Source: Planctomycetota bacterium (GTDB lineage Bacteria > Planctomycetota > Planctomycetia > Isosphaerales > Isosphaeraceae). From it: a stretch of DNA of 34,902 nt. Positions within the stretch are counted from its first letter, which is position 1, and each line of letters starts with the position of its first letter. The DNA lies in assembly GCA_021791715.1 (NCBI GenBank), contig JAJYWB010000068.1, forward strand, positions 1 through 34,902. Reading direction: 5' to 3'. A program made the position numbers and the translations under genes. Below the pieces are notes generated by a model, which searched no databases, was not told the origin of the DNA, and saw only the letters and a program-made list of their open reading frames with translations. Below are positions 1 through 8,071 of the stretch, one piece after another.

Positions 1-355
1 GGTGAGCCGCATTATGATGTTTGCGATTATTGACCTGAAAATCATCCTTTTCGCCGGAGTTTACGAAAAGAGGCTCACCGGGAGGTTCGCCCTCCCAATC
101 AAAAATACATGATATCTGGATTCTGAACATGTTCGGCGGAATTTGAGGTCGATCCCGAAATTGGGAGGGCGAAGCCTAATTTGGGAGGGCGAACCTCCTG
201 GTGAGCCGGCATATATTTATTTGGTCCGGTTCGCCCTCCCAAATAGAAAGAATCGACATCTAAATATTCAAAATACGCTATTTTTGTTGATGAATTGGCG
301 CCGGAACCGGTAAAATCGAGCCGCCAGGGATTCGAGAGCTTTTCAGAATAGCCTC
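1..355. repeat. Cluster of dispersed GGGAGGGCGAACCTCC hairpin repeats
   Basis: Intergenic stretch without a gene. It holds one family of repeats in both orientations: 72-96 (inverted), 163-175 (partial), 183-208 (full, GGGAGGGCGAACCTCC followed by TGGTGAGCCG) and 226-240 (inverted, partial). The first bases of the window (GGTGAGCCG) match the tail of a unit. 72-96 and 183-208 are nearly perfect reverse complements, so the region can fold into a long stem with an 86-base loop, and each unit has its own short GGAGG/CCTCC stem. The same unit recurs at 34827-34852. It lies downstream of the lipoprotein gene at 356 (minus strand), so it could end that transcript, but there is no clear U-run. I saw nothing else in 241-355. 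Confidence 0.85.
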
Positions 356-2392
356 TCAGCGAGGTTCGTCGGGGTCGTCGCGGAGGAATCGTTTGATCAG
401 CTCGTTTTCGAGCGGGTTGAAGGGCAAGCCGTCTCCCTCCTGGGGTGGAATAAACGCCTTGGGATCGGGTGCGAACCCCTCCTGGAACGGTCGGCGCGGC
501 AACGGCCGATTCTCGATCGGGAAGTCGCCGGGAGGCAAAGGAATCTCTTCTTGCATTTCAAGGAAGAGAGCGCGACGTTCGAGTCGCTCGGCTTCGTCGA
601 CCTCGGATACCGCTTTTTGGCTTTCCAGTAGCCGCGCGCGGCGTTCCAGATATTCGGGCCAGTCGGCTTGGGTATCGCGCTCGGGAGTCAGCACGAAACC
701 CGCGGGGGTTTCCTCAAGGCGCGTCACGTTCCTCTTCGTTTCGTCAAGAATGTAAGCGATGATCGACCCGGCGCGGTTGAAATCCCTTCGGCCGAGTAAA
801 ATCTGAGCGCGAAGGCCGAGCAATCGCAATCGATGATCGGCGCTCGTCGCTCGCGCCGCGACGAGTTCGAGCCCGGCGAGCGCCTCGTCGTATCGTCCCG
901 CCAAATAATCAAAATAAAGCCGCGCCTCGTCGAGGATCGCCTCGATATCGCGCTCGGCCGCGGGCGAACCGACGGGTCGATCGCATAAGGGACGTCCAAG
1001 CTTGATCAATTTAGTAAGCCTTTGCGCCGCGGCGGGATCGACGATCGCCTCCCCCGGTACGGGAAGAATCGTCGGCCGGCCGCCCCCCCCGCCGTTTCGC
1101 GTCGGTCCCGAGTAAACCTGCGGAATCAGCTTCGCCGACGCCTGAACCAAAAGCGCGACCCACTCCACTCGCGCCGAATCATCAGGTGTTAGCATGCGCA
1201 CGTGTTCATCTTCAGGGTCGCAAATCGCAGGCGAGGCGAGCATATCGGCGACCCCGGCGCGAAACGCGAGCTTGCGGTTCGTGGGACAAACCGAGATCGC
1301 TCCCAGCGGGATCGACGGATCAATCGGATTGAAAACCTTGCGAACCTCTTTTTCTCTCAGCTTTCTCCAGACAATCGTCGAATTCTTCCCCTCGGCGCTC
1401 ATCGTCGTGAACAGATCGTCGCCTTCGGGATCGAGCGCGAACGAAAAGCCGAGCGTCGTCGCGTCGCGTTCCGAAGACGGCGGGCCTTCAAAGCCGACGC
1501 GTCCCGTGTCGACCGACACCCGCATCAATTGCACGCGTTCGGCGCTCCGATTGCCCGGATCGCGGCCGACGACGAGGATCGTTTTGCCGTCGCGCGACCA
1601 AATCGGCGGAGCGATGACCGGCAGATCGGCGCCGAGATCGAGCAAGAGCCGAGGCGCGTCGACTCCGCGCGCGTCGGCGAGATAAAGGCCCTCGGATTCT
1701 CCGCGCCTGATGCAAGCGATCTGTGAACCGACGGGCGACCACGCCGGAAAATACGCGTCGTCGATCGTCCGCGTGATTCGACCCGTTTCGGCGACCAAAA
1801 TCGCCAATCCACGCGGCTTTATCCGCGGCGTCGCCAAATAGCGACCGTCGGGACTGTAAGCGATCGCGAAGCCGGGAAGATCCGCGGGAACATCGGCGCC
1901 GTCGAAGCCGAAATCGCCGCGCGCGAACGGCTCGGAATAAATCACCACCTGATGTGTGGGTCCGTCTTGCACGACGACCTCGAATCGCCCCCCCGCGTCG
2001 TCGGTCGTGATCCGGCCGAACGCCAACGCCGCGCCGTTGGGACGCCAACAAGGCGAGGTGATCGGTCCCGGCGAATCCTCGATCAAAACCGAGGCGCCGT
2101 CGTCGGCGCGCGTCGTCCAAAGGCGATAGCGAGGTGAAGCGACTTTCGAAGGGGTGAGCCTGGGAGAATCCGAGGCCCTTCGCTGCGCACGCCAGATCGG
2201 CCGATCGGACGAGTCGGGATAAAGCCAATCGGTTTCGAGCGCACGACGAGGGGGTCGAGCGACCGTCGTGTACGCGAGCCATTGACCGTCGGGCGACCAA
2301 GCGATCGGCGGATGCAAACAACCCGCCAACGCGACGACGGCGATCCCGCAGCAAAGAATTCGAAGAATCTTCAAAACTCGCTCCGATCGCAT
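356..2392 (-). CDS. Lipoprotein with PD40/TolB-like beta-propeller
   Basis: A 678-residue predicted lipoprotein. The N-terminus is basic, then hydrophobic, and ends in a lipobox LAGC with the lipidated Cys at residue 25. Residues about 28-390 contain repeated segments of the form 'SPDGRYLA', 'SPVGSQIACI', 'WSRDGKTILVV' and 'CPTNRKLAF', typical of PD40/WD40-like propeller blades seen in TolB-type proteins. After this comes a helical, TPR-like region (about 455-570) and a Pro/Glu-rich acidic C-terminal tail. The start is the ATG at 2390-2392. It is probably an envelope-attached, protein- or peptide-binding scaffold; no catalytic motif is visible. It stands alone: the next gene to its right faces away and is 620 bases distant. 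The family assignment is good, the exact role unknown. Confidence 0.8.
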   Translation of the reverse strand: MRSERVLKILRILCCGIAVVALAGCLHPPIAWSPDGQWLAYTTVARPPRRALETDWLYPDSSDRPIWRAQRRASDSPRLTPSKVASPRYRLWTTRADDGASVLIEDSPGPITSPCWRPNGAALAFGRITTDDAGGRFEVVVQDGPTHQVVIYSEPFARGDFGFDGADVPADLPGFAIAYSPDGRYLATPRIKPRGLAILVAETGRITRTIDDAYFPAWSPVGSQIACIRRGESEGLYLADARGVDAPRLLLDLGADLPVIAPPIWSRDGKTILVVGRDPGNRSAERVQLMRVSVDTGRVGFEGPPSSERDATTLGFSFALDPEGDDLFTTMSAEGKNSTIVWRKLREKEVRKVFNPIDPSIPLGAISVCPTNRKLAFRAGVADMLASPAICDPEDEHVRMLTPDDSARVEWVALLVQASAKLIPQVYSGPTRNGGGGGRPTILPVPGEAIVDPAAAQRLTKLIKLGRPLCDRPVGSPAAERDIEAILDEARLYFDYLAGRYDEALAGLELVAARATSADHRLRLLGLRAQILLGRRDFNRAGSIIAYILDETKRNVTRLEETPAGFVLTPERDTQADWPEYLERRARLLESQKAVSEVDEAERLERRALFLEMQEEIPLPPGDFPIENRPLPRRPFQEGFAPDPKAFIPPQEGDGLPFNPLENELIKRFLRDDPDEPR

Positions 2393-3014
2393 TCCACGAT
2401 CCCAAATCCGCGTGATCCCGGACGTTCCAAATCTCGGAATCGAGGCGGACGAACCCTCGATTCTTACGCTCGGATCCGCCCGTTCGGCCGCGCCCGTCGA
2501 ACAAAATCACCCGAGCCCACCGAATAGCCGGGCGAATCGATCGGCGAAACCGATTACGCAAGTATAGTGTCTCGATCGCGTTTCGACTACCGGAACGAAA
2601 CATAGCGCGGAAGGATTTCGCCTCGAAAACATTCCTCGCGAGGAACCGATTTCTCAAGCGTAAAGTCGAAAACGCCCCGTTCAAACCGAACGACCGAGGA
2701 TTCGAGCTCGTCGAGCTCGATCTCCGATAGGTGTCGATCGCGACGTTTCGCCAACCGGATGATCCGAAACGAGAATCGTCCGCGGTCGAAAGTTCGTGAA
2801 ACCGCGGCGACGATAGCCGATAAACCATAAGAAATCGCAATATCAATATTTAATTAGATTTATAGTATATTTGGCGATCGACTTCGTCGATATACGTCGG
2901 CGGTCGGTATCGACTTCTCTTCATCCTCCGCTCACTGGACGGCGAGCGAGATCTTGATTTCAATGGAATCGTTCTCCGATCCCCGATCCGGCGTTTTTTC
3001 TGGAGATCGCCCTG
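2393..3014. other. Divergent intergenic region, no gene seen
   Basis: 622 bases between the divergent lipoprotein and RND genes. Open frames here are out-of-frame extensions of reading frames antisense to or overlapping the flanking genes and look non-coding. A 15-base near-perfect palindrome (GAGCTCG-T-CGAGCTC) lies at 2704-2718. An AT-rich patch around 2838-2872 is the most promoter-like sequence upstream of the RND gene, but I cannot assign -35/-10 boxes with confidence. Confidence 0.5.
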
Positions 3015-6000
3015 ATGATCGCCTCGACCCGGTTCGCCTTGAACAATCCCGTCGCGGTCGCTTGCATAACGGCGACGATCGTCGCCGCGTCGGTCTTCGC
3101 GGCGATATCGATCCCGATCGACCTCGCCCCCGCGTTCCGCCGGCCTGCGATTGAGATCACTTTCGCCCGTCCGGGAATGAACTCCGACGTGATCGAACAA
3201 GAAATCATCGGTCCCCTCGAACGTAAACTCGCGGGAGCGACCGGAATCGACGCGATCGCGTCGCGATCGACCGCGGGCTTCGGTTCGATTCGCTGTCTCT
3301 TTTCTCCCGCGATTGATCGCCGCGACGCGTTCTTATCAGTAGATTCCATTATGCGAAGATTCCAGCCGTCGCTTCCGGGAATCGAGCCGCTCGACGTTCG
3401 ATTTTTCGACCCGACCCGGACCGAACCGTCGTGCGTCGTCGCCGCGCCCTTTTCGGCGGGACCCTTTGTCGATCGCGCGATGCGCGACATGATCGCCGAT
3501 CGATTAAACGCGTTCAAAAACATCGACGCTCCGATCGTTCAGGGAGGACCCCCCGATCGCGTGATCGTCGAACTAAATCGTGAAGATATGATTGAACACG
3601 GCGTTTCCCCGCTCGACGTTCTCGACGCGATCGAGCGCGAATCGCGAATCCTTCCCGCGGGGGCGATCGCCGCGGGGGGCAAAGAATATCGGATCGGAAC
3701 GCACCCTTCGATCGACCTCGAGAGCCTGAAGATACCGGTCGGGTCGGGAGGCTTCGTGAACCTGAACGAGGTGATCGAGCGGAAAAAATTCGCCCCCGTC
3801 GAATCGCATCTCGTAAGAGTGAACGGCGTTCGACATATCCTGATGCCGATTTATCAACGCGTCGACTCGGAGTCGATCGGCGCGGGAACGATCCGAACGG
3901 TTCAAGCGGCGCGGAGCGTTCTCGACGCGTGGAAAAAAAACGCGGCTCTCGCGAGCGTTCCGCCAAAGATGATCATGGATCGATCGATCGCGGTCGCGAC
4001 GACGATCAAAACGCTCGCGATCGAGGGAATGTTGGGCGCCTTGATGGGATCGCTCGCGGTCATGATCGCGCTTTGCGATCGTCGGTCGTCGTTCGTCGTC
4101 GCCGTGGGAACTTTGATCGCGATCGCGGCTTCGATCGTCGGTCTTTACGCGGCGGGCCGATCGATCGACGCGACGACGATCGCGGGAATCGCGCTCGCGA
4201 TCGGGCCGATCGTCGCCGACTCGACGACGACCCTCGCCGCGGCTCGACGACGATCCGACTCCGGTTTATCGGCTTATGATTCGATGCTTGAAGGATCGGC
4301 CGATTCGACCCGAGCCGTCGTCGCCGGGCGAATCTGCGTCCTCGCGGCGCTCGTTCCCGCGGCGCTCTTCTCGGGTCCGCACGCGTACTGGGTCGAACCG
4401 ATCGCGATCGCCGCCGGCGCCGCGACGCTTCTCGGTTTCGCGATCGCGTTCACCTTCACGCCTTGTCTCGCTAAGAGCGGCTTTCCCGCTCGAGCCGTCG
4501 AAAATCATGAAGTAAATACAAAAATCGAATCGATTCATGAAGAACATTCACAAATTGAGCCGAATCATGAAAGGCGTTCACAAATCGAATCGACCGATCT
4601 AGGTTCGTCGGTGTTTCGCTGGATTCACATGTTTGCATGGAAATGGAGGCGGTCGATCGCGATCACGGCGATGATGAATTTGGCGCTCGCGATCGGGTTG
4701 ATCGCTCCCCGGCTTCGGAGCGATTTTTTCCCCGTGATCGATACGGGGTTTATCCGCGCGACGTTGCGCGCGCCGAGCGGGACGAAGCTCGCCGACACCG
4801 AGAAAACCGTCGCGCGATTCGAGTCGCTCGTCGGCCGCGATTTCGGCGCCGACGTTCAAACGATCGTTTCCGAGATCGGAGTTTCAACCGACGATTCGGC
4901 GGGATACACTTCGAACGCGGGCCCGATGGACGCTGTTTTGAAGATCCAATTGAAAGAGAATCGCAAGCGTTCGACCGCTCGAATCGTCCGCGATCTCCGC
5001 TCGCGCGTCGCCGCCGACGCTCGATTCCAAAACATCGAGCTATCTTATGATTTTGGAACGACGCTCGTTCCCGCGATCGACTCCGCCGCATCCGCGGCGA
5101 TCGACGTCAAAATCGAGGGATCGAGCTCGACTCAGTCGCGTCGGATCGCCGAAACGATTCAAAATCGGATCGCGAAAATCGCGGGGGTCGTCGACTCTCG
5201 GATCGTTCAACGGATCGATTATCCCACGTACTTCGTCGACGTCGATCGCGCCAAGGCCGCGCGGGCGGGTATCGACCCCAAAGAGATCGTCGATAATATG
5301 TTCGTCGACCTCGATTCGAGTCGGTCTTTTGATAGCAATTTATCGTTTTATGATTATTCGAGTCGGCGGCGAACTCCGATCGGAGTTCGGATCGGCGGCG
5401 AGGAAACGAAGGGGATTGTTTCATGGCTGAATTATCCGGTTATTGATAGGAAGACGCGTCGATCGATTCCGATCCGGGGGATGGTGGCGATTATGCGAGG
5501 CGCGACGGCGGTCGAGCTCGATCACTCGAATTTGCGACCGACGGTCGACGTGACGACCGGGGTCGAAGGGCGCGATCTGTCGGAGGTCGTCGCGGAGGTG
5601 TCGAGCGCGATCGGCGAAATCGGAGTTCCCGACGGAGCGGGTAAATGGATACCCCGAGATTTGTCGGCGGGTAAGAATCAAAAATCGTTGATCGCCGGGG
5701 CGACGATCGAACTGAGGGGACGATCGAGCGCGATCGGCTCGGCGAAGCGATCGCTCGGCGTCTCGGCGATTCTTACGCTTATTTGTATTTACATGATTAT
5801 CGCAATGATTTATCGGTCCTTTATAGTTCCTTTGGCGATCGTGGCCGCGGCGGCGACGGGGTTGATCGGCGCGACGATTCTTTTGTACCTGACCGATACG
5901 GCGATCGACGCGCAATCTTTGTTTGGATTGATCGTGATGTTTGGAATCACGGCTTCGCAGGCGTTGTTACTTATTGATTGCGCCGAGGGATCGCGGGTTC

Positions 6001-6263
6001 GCCGCGGGCTTGAGCCGTTTGACGCGATCAAGCGGGCGTTCGCGGAGCGCGGGGGAACGGTCGTCGTCACGGCGCTCGCATCGATCTTGTCGGCGCTTCC
6101 GTTCGCTCTCGCATTCGGGCGCGGGAGCGAGGCTTTGACTTCGCTCGGACGAGCGATCGTCGGCTTCGGCCTTACGGGCGTCGTCGGCGTGATGTTCGTC
6201 GCGCCCGCGGTTTACGCTTTGACGATCCGGAACCGCGCGGAGGTTCCGACTTCGCGAGGGTGA
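3015..6263 (+). CDS. RND-family (AcrB/MdtB-like) transporter, orphan
   Basis: 1082 residues, the usual size for an AcrB/HAE-type inner-membrane RND pump. The N-terminal TM1 (residues about 10-35) is followed by the porter start 'PIDLAPAFRRPAIEI', and the two halves repeat the fold: TM segments about 333-480, a linker about 490-545, a second porter domain, and TM segments about 910-1075. These pumps use the proton gradient to move drugs, lipids or metals across the envelope. In TM4 the usual Asp-Asp pair is Ala401-Asp402, and the TM10 Lys of AcrB is replaced (motif TASQALLLID). Only one relay Asp therefore remains, which also occurs in other RND branches. No periplasmic adaptor or outer-membrane channel gene is in the window. 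The start is the ATG at 3015, with TGGAG about 10 bases upstream. Substrate unknown. Confidence 0.85.
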   Translation: MIASTRFALNNPVAVACITATIVAASVFAAISIPIDLAPAFRRPAIEITFARPGMNSDVIEQEIIGPLERKLAGATGIDAIASRSTAGFGSIRCLFSPAIDRRDAFLSVDSIMRRFQPSLPGIEPLDVRFFDPTRTEPSCVVAAPFSAGPFVDRAMRDMIADRLNAFKNIDAPIVQGGPPDRVIVELNREDMIEHGVSPLDVLDAIERESRILPAGAIAAGGKEYRIGTHPSIDLESLKIPVGSGGFVNLNEVIERKKFAPVESHLVRVNGVRHILMPIYQRVDSESIGAGTIRTVQAARSVLDAWKKNAALASVPPKMIMDRSIAVATTIKTLAIEGMLGALMGSLAVMIALCDRRSSFVVAVGTLIAIAASIVGLYAAGRSIDATTIAGIALAIGPIVADSTTTLAAARRRSDSGLSAYDSMLEGSADSTRAVVAGRICVLAALVPAALFSGPHAYWVEPIAIAAGAATLLGFAIAFTFTPCLAKSGFPARAVENHEVNTKIESIHEEHSQIEPNHERRSQIESTDLGSSVFRWIHMFAWKWRRSIAITAMMNLALAIGLIAPRLRSDFFPVIDTGFIRATLRAPSGTKLADTEKTVARFESLVGRDFGADVQTIVSEIGVSTDDSAGYTSNAGPMDAVLKIQLKENRKRSTARIVRDLRSRVAADARFQNIELSYDFGTTLVPAIDSAASAAIDVKIEGSSSTQSRRIAETIQNRIAKIAGVVDSRIVQRIDYPTYFVDVDRAKAARAGIDPKEIVDNMFVDLDSSRSFDSNLSFYDYSSRRRTPIGVRIGGEETKGIVSWLNYPVIDRKTRRSIPIRGMVAIMRGATAVELDHSNLRPTVDVTTGVEGRDLSEVVAEVSSAIGEIGVPDGAGKWIPRDLSAGKNQKSLIAGATIELRGRSSAIGSAKRSLGVSAILTLICIYMIIAMIYRSFIVPLAIVAAAATGLIGATILLYLTDTAIDAQSLFGLIVMFGITASQALLLIDCAEGSRVRRGLEPFDAIKRAFAERGGTVVVTALASILSALPFALAFGRGSEALTSLGRAIVGFGLTGVVGVMFVAPAVYALTIRNRAEVPTSRG
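4503..4592 (+). repeat. In-frame 30-bp minisatellite, three copies
   Basis: Three consecutive 30-base units (4503-4532, 4533-4562, 4563-4592) encode NHEVNTKIES, IHEEHSQIEP and NHERRSQIES. They lie in the linker between the two halves of the RND transporter (residues 497-526), expected on the cytoplasmic side. The units are more AT-rich than the gene around them. Because they are a multiple of three, gain or loss of a unit would keep the frame. Confidence 0.85.
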
Positions 6264-6774
6264 GATCGATTCGGCTTTTTCGTCGTCTTTGGATTCTCGT
6301 TCGGACCGGATATCTCGGCGTGGTAACGGATAACCTCGAAGACCGACGCGCCGTTCCGTGAATTCAAAAAGGTTACAAGAAAACAAGATGTGTTCTGATA
6401 TTCATATCAATACGAAAAATAATATGCCGCGATTTGTCGAAGCGATCTGGAGCGATTCGGAACGCCTTCGTTCGGATTGATCGCTTGGTCGAATTGGACT
6501 ACAATTGACCGTTCATAGAGGCTTCGACTGTATCCGCTACGCTCCTAGCTCGCATCTTTTTTTTGAGTGAACGGAAGTAGAGATTCTACTAACCCGACGC
6601 ACAAGCGAAGTCATTATTATAATATCTTGAACAATTCCGATAGATCATTTGATCTGGTAATTGTATGAGACGCTGTTTAACGGAATCTGTGCATGTATTC
6701 ACTGAAAACATGATCGAACGGTGCGAGGAAGATCCCGATAAAGACTCAATATCCGTCGGCTCGATTGGAGAGCG
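6264..6774. other. Intergenic region, AT-richer than surroundings
   Basis: About 510 bases with no convincing gene. The sequence between about 6380 and 6730 is clearly AT-richer and has few of the CGATCG words that crowd the flanking genes, so it may be of other origin or a decayed gene. A 37-codon frame at 6665-6778 has no recognisable content. I see no clean intrinsic terminator for the RND gene; a run of eight T at about 6553-6560 is not preceded by a convincing stem. Confidence 0.5.
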
Positions 6775-6942
6775 TTAATTCAAAAGAGCCGTTTCGATCG
6801 TCAGGCCGGGGCCGAAGGCGAGCGCCAGGCAGGGGCGCGGGGCGTGCGATCGCCGCGGTCGATCCAAAATGAACAAGATCGTCGGCGACGACATGTTGCC
6901 GTGCTCGGCTAAAACGCGCAGCGACGGTTCAATCGCGCTCCG
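6775..6942 (-). pseudogene. Duplicated 3' end of the type III PKS gene
   Basis: These 168 bases match 8072-8239, the last 55 codons of the intact PKS gene including its stop codon, at 164 of 168 positions by eye. The four differences are AAC/AAT, TTA/TTG, CCT/CCC (all synonymous) and CTG/CCG (Leu338 to Pro). Similarity ends abruptly at the stop codon on one side and at codon 310 on the other. The fragment keeps the conserved GNMSSPT region with the catalytic Asn but lacks the Cys and His, and has no start, so it cannot make an enzyme. It begins three bases beyond the peroxiredoxin stop codon. The mostly silent differences suggest that the copy came from a diverged allele or paralogue rather than from a very recent duplication in place. 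Confidence 0.9.
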
Positions 6943-6945
6943 TGT

Positions 6946-7593
6946 TCAGATTGTCTTTTTACAGAAATACCAGTCGATGCAGTCGTAGCCTTGACGCAAC
7001 CGGGCGTCGGCGTCGTCGACGTTCATCGGAGGAGGTACGAGGACCGGGTCTCCCGGGCGCCACCCTTCGGGCGTGGCGACGTGGTGTTTTTGGCTGGTTT
7101 GGAGAGCGTCGAGCAGCCGGAGCAACTCGGCGACAGATCGACCATTGGACATCGGATAATACACCATCGCTTTGAGGATTCCCTCCTGGTCGATAAGGAA
7201 CACCGCCCGTACCGCGGAGGTATCGCTCGCCCCCTGCTGGATCATCCCGTAGGCGTGAGCGACCTTCATCGAAAGATCCTCAATGATCGGGAAGGGGATC
7301 GTGACGCCGAACTTCTCTTTGATGTTTCGCATCCAGGCCAGATGCGAGGAAATGCTGTCGATGGACAGTCCGATCAGGTCGCAACCTCGATCCTGGAACT
7401 CAGCGTAAGCCTGGGCGAACGCGATGAACTCCGATGTGCAGACCGGTGTGAAGTCCGATGGATGCGAGAAGAGGATCAGCCACCGTCCCCGATAGTCGTC
7501 GAGCTTCTTCACACCGTGCGTCGTTTTCGCCTCGAACTCGGGGGCGGGCCGGTCGAGTTGCGGCATCAAAGGATTCATGCTTTCGCTCGTCAT
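6946..7593 (-). CDS. Peroxiredoxin, Prx6/archaeal 2-Cys type
   Basis: A 215-residue peroxiredoxin that reduces hydrogen peroxide and organic hydroperoxides, probably in the cytoplasm. The active-site motif PSDFTPVCTSE places the peroxidatic Cys at residue 52. The C-terminal arm carries Cys205 and Cys211 in 'YDCIDWYFC', the arrangement of archaeal Prx6-family enzymes in which the C-terminal cysteines help resolve the oxidised Cys. The start is the ATG at 7591-7593, supported by GGAGGG about 9 bases upstream; the frame stays open to 7884, but that part does not look coding. Codon and word use differ from the neighbours: I found no CGATCG inside this gene, whereas it is common in the PKS gene. 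Together with the flanking repeats this points to acquisition by transfer. Confidence 0.92.
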   Translation of the reverse strand: MTSESMNPLMPQLDRPAPEFEAKTTHGVKKLDDYRGRWLILFSHPSDFTPVCTSEFIAFAQAYAEFQDRGCDLIGLSIDSISSHLAWMRNIKEKFGVTIPFPIIEDLSMKVAHAYGMIQQGASDTSAVRAVFLIDQEGILKAMVYYPMSNGRSVAELLRLLDALQTSQKHHVATPEGWRPGDPVLVPPPMNVDDADARLRQGYDCIDWYFCKKTI

Positions 7594-8071
7594 CGTTTCA
7601 TCCCTCCGAGCGTGTAAGGAAGCGGTCAAGGCGTGATTGATGTCGGTAGTCGACGACCTTGACGCTTCGAGTTTCGTCTGGGAGATCGGATTCTGAGTCC
7701 CTATCAGGATCGGATCGAACGGCTTATCTGATTTCACCGTATCGATGGAGCCGCGGGAACGCCAGAAGAATATCCCATTTCTTCGATGTTCTAAAGTGCT
7801 TTCGATGAACGCCGATCCGCGGCGTCGACATCTAGGACGGAAACAAGGGTGACAAACTAAACGATCCGATGACGCCGAATCCAATACCCCCTAATTCTGA
7901 ATCCATGTTAATTCAAAAGACGATGCGATGTTCTCTCGGTCAAAGAAATAAGATCAGTTAGTAATAGCATTTGATGATTCCTGTTGGCCGTTCGAATGCG
8001 CCGATACCTGGGATAATTCTTCGCGAGGGTTTAAAGATCCTTCCCTTTATTCGTCGGACGACTCGTAAGCT
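7594..8071. other. Intergenic region between PKS and peroxiredoxin
   Basis: 478 bases downstream of the PKS stop and upstream of the peroxiredoxin start (both minus strand). It holds the second copy of the 14-base direct repeat (7907-7920) and the peroxiredoxin ribosome binding site. It must contain the peroxiredoxin promoter if that gene is transcribed on its own, but I could not pick out convincing -35/-10 boxes. No gene was seen. Confidence 0.5.

Larger units (their letters stand above)
6774..7920. repeat. 14-bp direct repeats bracketing the peroxiredoxin segment
   Basis: GTTAATTCAAAAGA occurs exactly at 6774-6787 and again at 7907-7920, in the same orientation. The first copy covers the stop codon and last codons of the duplicated PKS tail; the second stands in non-coding DNA between the peroxiredoxin gene and the intact PKS. 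The corresponding place in the intact PKS (8071-8084) differs at three bases. The repeats enclose the PKS tail copy and the peroxiredoxin gene (1.13 kb). This is the pattern left by a small insertion with a core or target duplication, or by recombination at short homology. No integrase or transposase is present. Confidence 0.55.

Noticed and set aside
22..240. Repeat cluster considered as a CRISPR array
   Set aside because: Units are in both orientations with irregular spacing and no cas genes; they are dispersed hairpins.
1488..2846. Long open frame (452 codons) on the minus strand overlapping the lipoprotein gene
   Set aside because: Arg/Ser-rich composition with no domain; it overlaps the lipoprotein frame for most of its length and arises from the high-GC, CGATCG-rich sequence.
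6546..6565. T-run as an intrinsic terminator for the RND gene
   Set aside because: No stable stem precedes the T-run, and it is nearly 300 bases past the stop codon.
6665..6778. 37-codon open frame before the PKS tail copy
   Set aside because: No ribosome binding site, no recognisable sequence, and it ends inside the duplicated segment.
7594..7884. N-terminal extension of the peroxiredoxin frame by 97 codons
   Set aside because: The ATG at 7593 has a strong GGAGG site and matches the normal start of the family; the extension has non-protein-like composition.
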